This document shows, in pieces, positions 1 to 11,625 of a DNA stretch of 64,000 nt. The DNA comes from Marisa cornuarietis. Lineage: Eukaryota; Mollusca; Gastropoda; Architaenioglossa; Ampullariidae. The stretch covers positions 496,001 to 560,000 of the forward strand of contig SMMW01000592.1 in NCBI GenBank assembly GCA_004794655.1. The letters run 5' to 3'. Positions within the stretch are counted from its first letter, which is position 1, and every line of letters starts with the position of its first letter. The position numbers were made by a program, and so were the translations under genes. The notes beneath the pieces were generated by a model, which was not told where the DNA came from, searched no databases, and saw only the letters and a program-made list of their open reading frames with translations.

Positions 1-40
1 GTAAGAAGGACTAGCATTGTGTGGACTGTGTTAGGAGTTA

Positions 41-430
41 CTAGTAATGCTCAAGGAAGAGGTGCGTTTTCAGTGCAGATTTGAAAGATTCAGTTGTAGG
101 AAGGTGGCGGATATGGAAAGGAAGAGAGTTCCATTGTTTTGCAGCACAGTAGCCAAAAGTCCTGTGACCATATGTTGTTCTGGTGACAGGAACAGTTAGA
201 ATAGGGTCGTCAGACGAAGACCGTAGTTGTCTGGACAGAGAGTAAGGGATGAGAAGTTCAGAGAAATAGTCAGGACAGGAGCCAGCAAAGAAATTAAAAC
301 ACAGCACAGACAGTTTGTACTGAATGCGAGAACGGATGGGTAGCCAGTGTAGAAAACGAATAAGAATGAAAACGAATAAGAGGGCAAAGCAGGAAGGGAG
401 AGGGTATTCGAAGAGAGAGAGAGTTGTCGA
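41..430 (-). mobile_element. LINE (CR1/L2-type) reverse transcriptase C-terminal fragment, copy 1
   Basis: Read on the minus strand, the translation contains HWLPIRSRIQYKLSVL, then AAKQWNSLPFHIRHLP, then SFKSALKTHLF and a stop near 41. This series (HWLP, WNSLP, FKSALKTHLF) is the usual end of the ORF2 protein in CR1/L2-like non-LTR retrotransposons. Only the last ~130 residues remain. Upstream RT motifs are missing, and the upstream side runs into an unrelated repeat at about 385-595. It is a dead 5'-truncated fragment. The family is clear from the motifs; the exact clade is inference. Confidence 0.85.
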
Positions 431-595
431 GATGGGAACATCACCCCACCCAGTAGTTAGAGATTGCTTGTGAACATTTCGCCAATGCCGGTACATTAAC
501 TGCATATGAGTTAAGCCTGTTCTACCCACGACAGTGCTGACTGTGTTTATTATTGTGGTGAGACTGGGCAAGCAGCCCCCATCTCCCCTGTTACA
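385..595 (-). repeat. LTR-like dispersed repeat, copy 1
   Basis: On the minus strand this starts TGTAACAGGG, followed by CCCAGTCTCACCA, an ATAATAAACACA-like stretch, a CACTGTCGTGGGT block, and further on GGTGGGGTGATGTTCCCA. The same blocks in the same order occur on the plus strand from 43201. The TG start and the spacing suggest a long terminal repeat or another element end. No retroelement coding region adjoins it. Its far boundary in the LINE fragment is approximate. Confidence 0.5.
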
Positions 596-628
596 TTATA
601 ACTCTCATGACTATGCAGCTTTTCCAAT

Positions 629-702
629 AAATAATAACAATAAATACAAAATTTGTATAGCACATAAATAATAACAATAAATACAAAAATTGTATAGAAC
701 AT
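629..702 (-). repeat. 37-bp tandem duplication of a LINE/SINE tail
   Basis: Two adjacent 37-bp units (629-665 and 666-702) differ at only a couple of bases. On the minus strand each reads GTGCTATACAAATTTTGTAT or close to it, then TTATTGTTATTATTT. This is the usual 3' tail of CR1/L2-type LINEs and their SINEs (GCGCTATATAAA followed by TTATTATT). The rest of 596-870 shows no coding signal. Confidence 0.6.
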
Positions 703-875
703 ACAGTCCTAAGGAGCATGGGCAACATATGAGGGACAGAAGAACAAACAAACAACATGAACTACGGAAGGATAAACAACAGTACCGATGATGAAGGTCT
801 GTGAGTATCCTGATTTTGCAAAAGGAGGACAAGCCGAGAAGTACCAATAAGCAGAAAAGGGGGTAAGGGTGTGAA

Positions 876-1080
876 AAATGACTAGCATTGTGGGAACTGG
901 TGTTAGGAGTAATGTTTAATGAAGAGCTGCATTTTCAGTGCACATTTAAAGGATTCAATAGTGGGTAGGTGGCGGATATGATTAGGGAGAGAGTTCCATT
1001 GTTTCGTTGCACAGTAACTAAAAAATCCTGTGGCATATGTTGTTGTTCTGGTGACAGGAATAGACGGTTTTCAGACGCAC
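876..1080 (-). mobile_element. LINE C-terminal fragment, copy 2 (direct repeat of 10-200)
   Basis: The sequence repeats 10-200 in the same orientation, with clear but diverged identity: a shared start ACTAGCATTGTG, then GGTGGCGGATATG, then AGAGAGTTCCATTGTTT, then ATATGTTGTTCTGGTGACAG. On the minus strand it encodes, with breaks, a CATKQWNSLP.HIRHLPTIESF-like C-terminus matching copy 1. It is a second decayed copy of the same LINE family. The following 1081-1300 has no feature I recognise. Confidence 0.75.
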
Positions 1081-1299
1081 AGCGGAAGGCGTAAAGGAAG
1101 AGAAGTTCCCTCCTCCCCTTTGCAAAAAAATTACCTCAGGCTCTGAAAACCTTTTCCTGGTATGGTAGTCTGAAAATCCTTGTGTTTTATGAATGGGAAA
1201 CACCGAACTCCTTCTCCCTTCTGCCTCGGGGTAAACGTTAGAGGGAACTATATAACGATTAGGAGATGACAGTTCCACAGACAGATAGTATCATCAAAG

Positions 1300-3478
1300 C
1301 AATCACATCAGCAACACCAAAAGGAGTACATGTATGCTGGCCAAACTTGGTTTACAAAAGAATGTGAACAGGCAATTAGAAACAGGAAACATAAACTAAA
1401 GATATGGAAAAACGACAAAACAGAATAGAATACAGAGAGGCAAAGTCTGTAGCAAAAATCACTATCCTTTAAGACAAGAAAGGGGAATGGCATAACTAGA
1501 TCTAAATGCTAAATGATAGCTGGAAAAAGATTAAAAGACGAAATCAAGGGTCAAGGTCCACCATGCCCACTTTGTTAAAGGAAGGTACCAAACATGAGAC
1601 AAAGCTAGACAAGGCAACCCTCTTGGCTGAGCAATTTCAAGAAACCAGCTCAGACTCTTAACTCAGACCCAGACTTCAAGATATACAGGCAGAAAATAAC
1701 TTTCTACCCCCTCTAAACCAAGATTTAAGATCCTTTTCAAACTAACAAACAGAATACTTATGGAAGAGCTTGAGCAAGCCCCATCAACTAAAAAGTTAGG
1801 ATGTACCCCAGGCCCAGATCTTATTACTAAACAAGTGCTCAAAAACTGCCACCATAAATAAACACCTTGTCTTAGAGCTCTTCAATAACATCCTTGATAA
1901 AAGTTGCTTCCCTAACACATGGAAAAGGGCCACAGCTGTCCCCATCCCCAAACCAGGTAAAACAAAAACAGCCCCATCTAGCTACAGATCAATAGTGCTT
2001 ACTTCACAACTAGGCAAGACATTTGAAACAATTATTAAAAGCAGACTGAACCACTTCTGTAAGCCCAACAACATCCTGGCCCTGGAACAGAGTGGTTTTA
2101 GGAAGAAACGTAGCACTATGGACCACATAACAGCCTTTCAGTAGGAAATAATGCCCACACGGAAAAAAGAGTGAACTTGTATGGAGTTTTCCTGGACATA
2201 GAAAAAGTCTACCATATGATCTGGCATGAGGGCCTGCTGCAGAAACTCCTCCACATAGGACCCTAAATAAAATAGTCCAACTAATAAAATCCTTCCTATC
2301 AAACAGGAAAATATCAGTAAGAATTGAAGATCAAACTTCCAGCGAGATATCACTAGATAATGGAGTTTTGCAGAGAAGTGTCCTCAGTCCCTTACTGTTT
2401 AACATAATGATTGCAAACCTCCCCAAAAGTGTAAAACGTTAAAGTTAGAAACATCCCTCCTAGGAAAAGTAGAAATAACTTAAACAAATAACCCCAACAA
2501 GCCTAAAAATCATAGGAATAGATAAGATACAAGAGTATCTACATGAAATAACGAAATGGTTCAAATAAAATGGCTTTAAACTTTCAGCCACCAAAACACA
2601 GGCAATAATATTAAAAAACAAAACAACCCAGAAAACAGAATTCTGTAAATTTGCAATAAACCAAACAACCCTTATAACTATATAGCTCACAGATACAATT
2701 TTTAGGTGTAACCTTCTCAGAAAAAAACAAAGTGGACCCCATATGTAGACAAAATAATTAAAGCTGCAAAAAAAGGAATACCTAATGAAAGTAGTTACTG
2801 GAAATAACTGGGGAATGAATCCTAAATCTCTTCTTAACCTCTACCAGGCCCATGTGATGTCTAAACTATTATACCTGCGCCACTGGTAGTCCACCTTAGA
2901 TCAAACCAGACAGCTAAACTTCAGACAGTACAGGCCAAGGCACTAAAAGTAGTACTGGGAATACCTTCATACTCACCAAACCTGGTAGTACTGGTGGAAA
3001 CAGGACAGAAACTTATAGAATTAATAATCAAGGAAAGGACAGCCAATTACTACTTCAAGACGCAGTGTCTCCCACCAGACCACCCAGTCCGACAGCTAGA
3101 TTTATTTACAACCCCACAGACACAGAACAGGCTACCCCACCCCACAACCCACGATACAACAACACATCCAGCATACAGAGAACACAAAGGGTGCAGAAAT
3201 AAACATAACGGCCCCTCACCAACCTAACAATATGCAAACACCACCCTGGACACTTCCACAGCCACAGACTTTGACCTCACAAAATATAACAAAGAACAAC
3301 ACCAAAACAAAGCACTGCAGAAGCAAAGCTCAAGCTAAACACCACATAGAAAGACCACACACAGATCTATATACTGATGGATCTCATGACCCTGAGAAAA
3401 ACACAACTGGATTAGGAGTATAATATCCCAACAACATTTCCATCTCCAGCAGACTCCCAAAGCAAACCTCAATTTCAT
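1300..3478 (+). mobile_element. Degenerate LINE with reverse transcriptase and start of RNase H
   Basis: Frames shift often, but an ordered series of non-LTR retrotransposon motifs is visible. There is an RT start with SYRSIVLTSQLGKTFETI, then LEQSGFRKKRSTMDHITAFQ (about 2080-2140). Next come FLDIEKVYHMIWHEGLL (about 2190-2240) and SVLSPLLFNIMIANLPK (about 2375-2430), then the thumb-like AKALKVVLGIPSYSPNLV (about 2935-2990). Last is an RNase H start, LYTDGSHDPEKNTTGLGV (about 3365-3423). RNase H after RT points to the I/Nimb/R1 group rather than CR1, L2 or RTE. Many stops and indels make it a pseudogene. The RNase H domain stops abruptly near 3478, where an inverted copy begins. Confidence 0.8.
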
Positions 3479-4020
3479 TGCACTCCAACAGCACATGTTG
3501 GGTGCTAAGTCTATCCCCACAGGCACGTGGTTCTTTACATCTTGTTAAGTATTTTCTGTTAAGCCTCATTCTAGCTATTTTGGTTTGGTCATACTTATTT
3601 GACTTTAGGAACATTAAAGTGTGACTAGGCTGGTCGTCTCAGTCTACAAGTACCTTTACCTTCATTTTTGTATTTCACTTGCCATCATATTTTTATTGCT
3701 GATTTTATGGCTATATTCTCTCTGCTGGTGAAATAGTGATGCTTAAGGTGGTGACTTTAGAATTTGTTTCTTGTTTTACTGCCAGTCTAGCTAGTTTATC
3801 TGCCTCTTTTCATTTTCTTCTATCCTGTATGGGAGGAAACCCACATAGGAACTTATATATAATGTCTCCATTTTCCTGATTAATCTTATTTGTGATAGAC
3901 AGTATGTATCTTATATACCATGTCTATTCTGTTTTGAGGATTTTTTTTTTTTTTAGCACTTCAAGTGTTGACATTGAGTTTGATATTAGTAGGTATTGTC
4001 ACTGCATTGTGTCCTTTTAA
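3479..4020 (-). mobile_element. Inverted RNase H fragment of a related LINE
   Basis: On the minus strand, from about 3880 downward, the translation reads SSYVGFLPIQDRRK, then KEADKLARLAVKQETNSK, then KIARMRLNRKYLTRCKEPRA, then CGDRLSTQHVLLEC. These are the C-terminal RNase H stretch (VG..GNEKADKLA) and the trailing cysteine-containing tail of I-group LINEs. It abuts the plus-strand LINE near 3478, tail to tail. A short poly-A run lies in the minus-strand sequence at about 3942-3956. Several stops are present; it is non-functional. Confidence 0.75.
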
Positions 4021-4194
4021 GGTGAAGTATCTGAAGAACTGTCAGTATGGCAGTCAGTTCAACTCCCCCATACCCACATTCCTATAGATCCCCAACCCCG
4101 ACAGTCCGAAATCACCGTGAGGTGGAAGCACCTATCCTTTCAAAAACAACAACAGTTCCGCTCAAACTTTATTTCTTCCCTGGAACAGTTCTTT

Positions 4195-4542
4195 TGGAAT
4201 GTGACGCCGGCCCTTATTATACATAACTGCTTCAGTCAATCATCCCCGACATCTCCATGTCAGTCACCATAACGTCACTTGACCAGCAGTCCTCAACATT
4301 TGTCGTCTGCTCAATCCACCTAATAACCTAACCCAAACCCTACCCCTAACCCATAAACCTAACCCAAACCCTACCCCTAACCCAAACCCTAAACCTAACC
4401 CCACTTCATAAATCACACACAACACTAACCAACGCCCAACCTCGCACCCCTCTCAAAAATCGACCCTATCGGTCTCCCCTCTCACAAAATAGCATAGCCT
4501 GCCCTATGACGCAGATCTCCCTCCATATCAAAGTTCTGCCCA
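4195..4542. mobile_element. MITE family M, copy 1 (diverged; telomere-like core)
   Basis: The 3' part shares CATTTGTCGTCTGCTC, ACAAAATAGCATAG, CCTATGACG and ATATCAAAGTTCTGCC with the copies at 4974-5165 and 13072-13291. The middle (about 4325-4405) is an irregular run of CCCTAA-, ACCCTACC- and CCCAAA-like hexamers, longer than in the other copies. The 5' end is diverged, so the left boundary is uncertain. It lies about 170 bp upstream of the CCDC12 start codon. Confidence 0.65.
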
Positions 4543-4707
4543 TGATTTTGTCACAAAGTCCGTATTCCACTTGAGAAATAAATTCTCACTTATCACTTAT
4601 CTTACAAAACAAATAAATCGCACCAAAAAGACATGGCAGGGTTATGTAACTCTGGATTCAATCTAATATGTAACTCTTTAGCTTAAAAATCACGAAAGAT
4701 CCATAAG

Positions 4708-7700
4708 ATGGCGGCTGTTGGTACGCTGGAAGACGAAGCGCGTAAAAGAAAAGATCGTTTACGTGCTCTGAATAGAAAGGCTAGAACAGAAAATAAAGAA
4801 GAAATTATTGAAGAGAAAAAAGACTCAGAGTCGACAGAAGTAGGAAAATTGCCACGGTAAGAAATTTGTAAATATATAGTTCATAAGTCGCAATACCTCT
4901 AAGTTTGAAAATATTGCTATTAGCATACTCGTTTATCTATAAAACCAACCAAATAGAACAGAAATTATGAATGTGGCACACCTTTGATATACATGTGGAG
5001 TAACTCGCGGCATTTGTCGTCTGCTCGCTCCACTCAATTGCACAAATATACCTAGTAAACTAACCCTACCTCAAACCCTACTACTAACCCTAACCCCAAA
5101 CCTCTGACAAAATAGCATAGACCGGCCTATGACGTAGCAAGTTACTCGATATCAAAGTTCTGCCATGAATGTTTCAAGAATTAAATTTCAAAACATTTTT
5201 GGAATAAACTACTTTCCAGATTGGATGTGTAACGAATCAGTTGTTCTTAGCATGTGCACAACAATTTTTTAACATCCAGTAATAGCTGTGTGAAATGTCA
5301 GACGGTAATTGAAGATCTAATTAAAAAAGAAACATAGAAACCTAAAGATTATGGATTAAAGATGAGTGGAAAAATCTGTTTGTGCTGTGAGATGTAAGAA
5401 TGCATGAAAAAGATATTAAAATAAAAATAGTTTGTAAACAAATAGTTTATTTTTACTTTAAGAATAAAAGGCTGAAAAAAAGAAAACGCATTTAACAAAT
5501 GTATTAGTAAAACTAGATCTGTTATTTCTACAATTATTGCTGGGAATATTATTTCAAACTTACAGGACTTTTATTTCTGGACTCAACATTTTTTAATTTA
5601 AAGTAAAAGTTGCTTAGTGCTCATAAAAAAAGCAGGAAGAATACACAACACACTTCATAACAAGGTCACATAACAGTCAAACTGTCATACGTTTTAATGC
5701 GGTTTTTTTGTTCAATTATTAAACTAAGTTGAAAATAAATGACATTTTTTATGCAGGCCAGTATTTCGAAGCTACCGACCTCAAGACAAGGACCTGCAGG
5801 AGAGTACACTGCCTCGCATCAAACCAGGAGATGGTAAAATGAAAGTTTGGCAATTCACACTTCCTATGCTCAGAAATACTAAAAGTTCCTTTGTCTGAGT
5901 CTGTTACTGTATTGTATTTTGTAAAGTATATGTGAGGATTGTAGGTCATTTATTTACAAACATGCCCATTCACATTCTCTCTTCGTGCCCTACTTCATAA
6001 ATATTCATGTCTAATTATATTTTTTGTGACATTAGAAAGCATTTTGACACTTTTGAAATATCTTCCTCCAAATGAAGATAAGATTTAATAGTTTTAATGA
6101 TGATATCTGGTAGGCTAGCTCAGTGTTTATCTGCTTAGTGTAGAGTTATGCCTTGTAAAACAAGGTGCTGCTGCTAACATACTGCTTACAACAATATATG
6201 CTATTTATTATTGAATACTTCAATATTTATATTACAGCGGCAGAAGAAGTGAAGGCACAGCTTGAAGCTGGAAAATCAGAGCACATTGTTAATGAAGTGG
6301 TGAGACTTTTCTTTCAGTAACTCGATTCTTACTGTGCATATGTAACCAACATGTCTGTCCCTGATGGCTACCTAGAGGTGGGCTAGTTCCACTAGAACAC
6401 AACAAAAATGGAAATAGCTGCATGACTGTAGATTTTATTGAGCTTTAATTGGTGGCTGGCCTGCCATCTCTCCACTCTCACTTCCAAATCAAATAAGCTC
6501 CCCGAAACTCCAAACCTACACTACTCATCCTATCCCTGTCGAACGTTCCAGCAACCATCCTCCCCCTTTTTCCACAGCCTGGTTATGTAGTCTCGACCTT
6601 TCCCTGGCCCTGTGGCAACAGTGGCCCCCCCCAAGCCACACTTCCTGGCCTGCCTAAGTGTGTGTGTGTGCACATGCATAATAGAATTTAACCCGAATTT
6701 AAAATATGCATTTATTTTGCAGGACTTAACAACTTTAGCACCAAGAAAACCAGACTGGGATCTGAAGAGAGACGTTGCTAAAAGTATCGAGAAGCTAGAA
6801 CGACGAACTCAAAAGGCTATTGCAGAGTTGATTCGTGAGTGCTTTTCCTTAACTCATACTATACTGGGCGGTTTAGGGTGGTCTACTACTTTGTTTTGGG
6901 TTGTGTTACAAAATCTCACTGATCATATGAAAATATATTCCAACAGTAAACTTATTGTATACCAAACTAACAGAAAATAAATGCACATTTATAATACTAA
7001 AAAGTCAAAGAAAGTGCTGAAATTGAAATATCTTTGACTGTAAATAATTTCCAATGTGGTCTACTAAATGATAAACATAAACAGCACAAGGAAGAAAATT
7101 TATGCCTTTAGATAATACATTTTTAAAAGGATAAAGTGCAATGAATTGTCTATAAAATAGCAAACTTTTCCTAAGTTTTATTCACATTTGCTATTGATGC
7201 TAATTCTGTTGTCGTTGTTGCTTTGATTTGGGTTATAACACAATAAATCTCTTTGGAAATGCAAAGGGATAATAAAAATAATCTAAGTGATACTAAACTA
7301 AAGGAAAGTAACTAAACTTTCAAGGTATGAAAAGAAAAAATGAAATATATAGGATTGAGTTTTTAATTAATGTTTTGTTATATTTAGTATAATTATAAAA
7401 CTAAATTATCAGTGTAGTAGCATGAGGGGAAACGTCTCCTGCTTTAAAACATTTCTAATATTTTAAATATTGATTTAATCTTTTACAGAATATTTTTTTT
7501 TCTTTTTTGAACTTTTATTTACCTTCTGTGCACATTGGTGCTACACAAAGGATGCATCTGATGACACACTAAACATGACGACAGAACACACTAAAAAAAA
7601 ATTCGAGGTCTTATTTAAAAAAATCTAAAAAAAAATCCAACCATATTAAAAATGAGAATGTACTCTTTGTGAAAAATTGTGGGAACTAATCGCTAGTGAT

Positions 7701-9096
7701 CATAACTAAGAACAATTTCAGCTTAAGTTTCAATGACAATGACCAACTTTATTTATCCCAGTGGGCAATTTGAATATGGGCATGTGCTCAAGTACAACAG
7801 TGAATGCAAAAAAACCCCAAAAAACAAACATATATATCTATATAGATTTTAAAAAAAAATCAAGGAATCAGGGAAATCAAGTATACACATACAACATCAC
7901 GCACACGCTCACACACCACTGACATCTCTTCTAACATTAAGCAGCTGGACTGCAGATGGCACAAATGATTTTAGGTGTCTGTTACTCTTACATATAGGCA
8001 TGGCATAACGTTTACCTGAGCTTAATAATAAAAATTCTTTTGTTAATACATGATCAGGTAATGATAAAATGCATGAGGCTTTTCTTAGTCATGACTAGTT
8101 ATTGTATGGCTTAGACTATTAAATCCATTGTTGCGATTTTACTCATTATCATTTTCATCAGAAAAAATAAACGATCCATCCTTTGTTAAAAAAAACAAAC
8201 AAACAAACTTTGAGCATCAGACTCAAAATCAGATGCTTTCAGATGTGTAAGAGAGGAAGAGAATGTGCATCTGCTAACTGTCATGTGTGAGAGGGTTACG
8301 CATGAGTGTAACTGCATGAGTGTATGAGATGTGATCGTAATCTCTTCAGTTTATTGTGTATCCTTTTCTTCAGTTGATTGTGGGAGTTCTCAGGAACAAA
8401 GGAAAATTTCCACCTCTGTTGTGACCAGACATAGACAATAAAGATGTATTGTTCTAAATAAATAGCAAAAACAAAGAGCTGCTCTCAACCCATTGTATGC
8501 ACAGTAATGGCAAAAGGGAAAGAAGCCATGCAATCTTTTGTCTCGTCCTTCTCTTTGTTTTCCTCAAATATTTTGAATTTTTTTGGTTATTGAATAGGAT
8601 TATATTAAATTTTAATCATGTTTAAGTACTCCTAAACCAATAAAATAACCTTTAATGTGAAGTTTTAAAGTGAAATGAGTGTCATCTTTTATAGTGGGTG
8701 AGATTCGATGTTATAGTTTCAAAATTAAGAGATTTTAAAGTACTTTTTTTTTTTTTTTGCTTTAAGTAATTGAAGTTGGCTAGAAAACTGGAAATCTTGG
8801 GGAATTTATGTAGTGTGGCCCCTGAAATAACGTATGGTGACATTAACTGAAAAAGAATTCCACCATGTTTCTTGACATAAACATCTCAATATATATGTTA
8901 TTAATGGCAGAGTGTTTGATTCAAAACATAAATAAGCTCTTTTTCTCATGACCTGTTTTTGTTACATGAAGCTAAATTGACATGGTTTCTTTCTTTGCCA
9001 GGAGAGAGGCTGAAGGAAAACCAGAGTGATCTTGCCACAGCTGTGAATGCCAGTGAAGCTATTGCGAGAGTACAAGTACAAGATGATGATGATTAA
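4708..9096 (+). CDS. CCDC12: CCDC12, coiled-coil domain protein 12 (cwf18 family splicing factor)
   Basis: Five coding exons join in frame: 4708-4856, 5757-5833, 6238-6299, 6723-6834 and 9002-9096, giving 164 aa (human CCDC12 is about 166). All junctions are GT-AG. The start lies in AAGATGGCGGCT, a good Kozak context. The protein begins MAAVGTLEDEARKRKDRLRA (basic coiled coil). It continues with the family block PVFRSYRPQDKDLQ, then APRKPDWDLKRDVAKSIEKL and ERRTQKAIAELIRERLKE, and ends in VQVQDDDD. Known family role: a cwf18-domain component of the activated and catalytic spliceosome in the nucleus. Introns 1 and 4 hold a MITE and a LINE/SINE tail. A polyadenylation signal follows at 9278. 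The identification is strong; only the untranslated ends are unplaced. Confidence 0.95.
4974..5165. mobile_element. MITE family M, copy 2, complete with target site duplication
   Basis: This is a 192-bp element in CCDC12 intron 1. Its ends are inverted repeats: TGGCACACCTTTGATAT at the left and, on the complement, TGGCAGAACTTTGATAT at the right. Each is followed by an inner GAGTAACT-G block. It is flanked on both sides by TGAATG (4968-4973 and 5166-5171), a 6-bp target duplication. The core (about 5055-5103) is made of CTAACCCTA-like repeats. There is no coding capacity, so it must be mobilised in trans. The superfamily is not recognised. Confidence 0.8.
7745..7775 (-). repeat. LINE/SINE 3' tail motif in CCDC12 intron 4
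   Basis: On the minus strand this reads CAAATTGCCCACTGGGATAA followed by ATAAAGTT. CTGGGATAAATAAAG is a common 3' end of animal LINEs and SINEs. No coding remnant is attached. The rest of intron 4 (6835-9001) is AT-rich with poly-A and poly-T runs and nothing else I can assign. Confidence 0.45.
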
Positions 9097-9277
9097 ATGT
9101 ATGAGCATGTTTGCATGTCCGGAATTTCAAGGATGAGTGTTACTGTAGAGTGATGATTTCATGAGAGGCAGACCATGTGTGTGTGTTTAGAAGGTGAAGT
9201 GGTGGTGGATACATGGGTGCATGAATGTGTGTGAGGTTGACCTATATACATGTACTGTTCAACTCTTTGCAAATGAA

Positions 9278-9283
9278 AATAAA
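9278..9283 (+). promoter_or_regulatory. Polyadenylation signal of CCDC12
   Basis: AATAAA lies about 180 bp after the CCDC12 stop codon and is followed by a T/G-rich stretch (GATTTTTGCATGCG). It is the first canonical hexamer downstream. Confidence 0.7.
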
Positions 9284-10779
9284 AGATTTTTGCATGCGTC
9301 ATAATTGTTGGCTCCAACGTTAGTATTCAAATAAAACATATATGATTTTCTGGGTTATGATTGCCTCATCTTTCAAAGTTGCTAATAATCTATCCCCATC
9401 AGCTGTAGCACAGAGGTCAATGTTAGCAGCGCGGAAGTCTGTCATTAGTTCTCCTGTTTGCTCAGCACACAGACAAGTTCATATCATCACCACCAACAGA
9501 CGTCTGACATTCTGCCTCTGTTTTTAAATAACTTTAAAGGATGAGTCATGTTACAATGTTTATATAAAAATAATGTTATGTCACCGTAAAATCAATTATA
9601 GAGCACATAACCATCTTTCAGTTGGAAACAAATAGCAATCTAGAACTACAGAAATATCTTTCTTTATAGATTAAAAAAAAATGATGTTGAAAAGGATAAA
9701 ATATTTTTAGATAGCAACACATGAAAAAAAACAAAGCTGGAAGGGCAGCAGGGTGTACATAACACTGCTAACTCTGATGTGAAGACATGATTTCAGAATA
9801 ATGTGTGTCTAATAATTTGTCTCGGTTATTTTGAAACTGCAGCATACATGCTATCCAGTCACATGCCTATCACTCTGACTTAAACCTTTGTCATGGTTAC
9901 ATGTACATGCGTACTAGTCTTTCTAGATATACAGGCTAGCAATACAAGAACATGAAGGAACGCAGAGATAGGAGTGTGTGGGGAAAACAGGATGGATGAG
10001 TTATAGTAGGTGTTTCCGAAAGAAATATGACTGTGTGGACAGATGAAGGCATGCCATTCCAAATACTGGAGCCAGAGAAGGAGCAACTGCTGAATGTCTC
10101 CAGTCGGATACATGGACTTCGCCTAACTGGCTTGAGGGGACAGCTCTTTATCGTTTTTTTGTATCGTCTGTCATATTTTGAGTTTCGGCAACCCTTATTA
10201 TGATGAAGTCGCCATCCTTACTCCTCTACAAGACTGCTGCATGTTGAGGACGTCCACTTGGAACAGCCTGCAGGTGTTGCGGGATGGTGTTCTCAGCAGG
10301 GCCAAGAAAGAGGTGTTGCGATCCGACCCCATCCGCCCGGTCTTGATAGACAGCCATTTCCCGGCACTGGACAGACGGCTGAAGAAAGTATTTCAGGAAC
10401 TGGACATAAGCGTGCAGACAACGGGCTTGGACAATGTGCTAGTCAATGATGGCCTTTGATACAATCTTGTTGAATTTAGACTTCATGACTGGCACAGTGG
10501 TGTGGGATTCATGTCTGCTTGACTTTTGTTCATCAGTGAACTTGAGCGTGTGCTGGTGTTCCAGTGAACTTTGTGCCTTCTGTTGGATGTTGCATTTTCT
10601 GTGAAGGGTATGACATGTTTGATATTTGTTCTATGGAGTGTATTTCGGCTTGTACGACATGTTGGATATTTGTGCTGAGGACTGTGTTCTTGCTGTGTGT
10701 GGACGCTGCCCTGTGACATGGAGAAGACGGCCCGCTACACACCCACATTTTGTCGTCATCTTATTTTGACGTCAGCGCC

Positions 10780-10855
10780 TTGAGCTGACCACAGGCCACG
10801 ATTTGGCGCTATACAAGCCAACATTGACATTATTTCATTATTATTTTCAGCCTCG
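10780..10855 (+). repeat. LINE/SINE 3' tail
   Basis: The sequence has GCGCCTTGAGCTGACC, then GGCGCTATACAAGCC, then a TTATTTCATTATTATTTT run. This is the common GCGC-CTTGAG / GCGCTATA-AA / TTATTATT ending of CR1/L2-type elements and dependent SINEs. The upstream boundary is unclear and may reach 10120. Confidence 0.6.
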
Positions 10856-11395
10856 CTTACAGATTTTCAATTGGGTTGAGCAAACTCTTATCGACTACTG
10901 ACTTCATGTGTTTCTTCGTCCCATTCGTCCTTCTATAGACATTACATTTGCATATGGTGGTGCCTCTATCAGCAATCTATGTGCACGCCGGACATGGGTG
11001 GCCATTTGTCTGCTTGTCTTTGTCGTCGTCGTGTGGACATGCATGCGTGCTCTGGGCGTATTGAGTTGCACTCACTGTGACTGTGTCTGCTGACATTCGT
11101 CGAATGGTTTAGCTCACAGCTGTAGACTCCACCACACCATGACTCTCAATGTTATCCTTTAGATGTTATGTTCATGCTTGTGTGCGGTATTTTCTTTTTC
11201 TACCTTGTATTTTTGTTTGTTGCAATGTCTCTGTATAATTGTTTGTTAATAAGTTTGGTCTTTGTTTGAACATGGTTTCTGTGTCAATCTGTTTTAAAGC
11301 TGTTTTTTGTTTTTTTGGAAAGCGCATTGGGTCGACTCTGGGGTTGAAAATTGCGCTATATAAATATACTTTAATAATAATAATGATAGAAAACT
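10850..11395 (+). mobile_element. LINE 3' untranslated region and tail
   Basis: Low-complexity TG-rich sequence without a reading frame ends in AAAGCGCATTGGGTCGACTC, then TTGCGCTATATAAATATAC and a TTTAATAATAATAATG tail. The ending is typical of CR1/L2-type LINEs. It abuts the inverted LINE fragment at 11400-11625. Confidence 0.6.
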
Positions 11396-11419
11396 AGAGA
11401 AAACTGACCTGCCAGCCTG

Positions 11420-11625
11420 GTATGGCAACACAAGCTGGGACAGATTGGGACAAGGCCATGAACAACACAGTAGCAAAGCATGGCAATCTTGATTTTGATG
11501 TGACCCCAAACTGGCAGCCAGTGGAGATCATGCAAAAGAGGGGTGGCAGGGCTTCCACTTATGATGGCAACATTGTTCTGAGCTCTGTGGAGCTTGTCAA
11601 GCAGGCAGTCAGAAAGATCTATGAT
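11420..11625 (-). mobile_element. LINE (CR1/L2-type) RT C-terminal fragment
   Basis: The minus-strand translation includes LLDKLHRAQNNVA, IISGSPATPLLHDLHWLPVW and KIAMLCYCVVHGLVP. These match the conserved thumb region (LQ.VQN.AARLI, L.SLHWLPV..RI.YKI.LL.YK.LHG.AP) of CR1/L2-type LINEs. The element is cut off on its 3' side by the plus-strand tail ending at 11395. Confidence 0.8.

Noticed and set aside
3384..3614. Continuous minus-strand frame across the LINE junction as one protein
   Set aside because: Only the part above about 3478 is RNase H C-terminus. The rest is the antisense of the plus-strand LINE, created by the tail-to-tail junction.
4325..4405. Possible interstitial telomere or chromosome end
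   Set aside because: The CCCTAA-like units are irregular, short and enclosed in a MITE family found two more times, so they are part of a transposon.
10178..10459. 93-codon open frame as a gene
   Set aside because: No recognisable domain. It lies upstream of a LINE/SINE tail on the same strand and is probably retroelement-derived.
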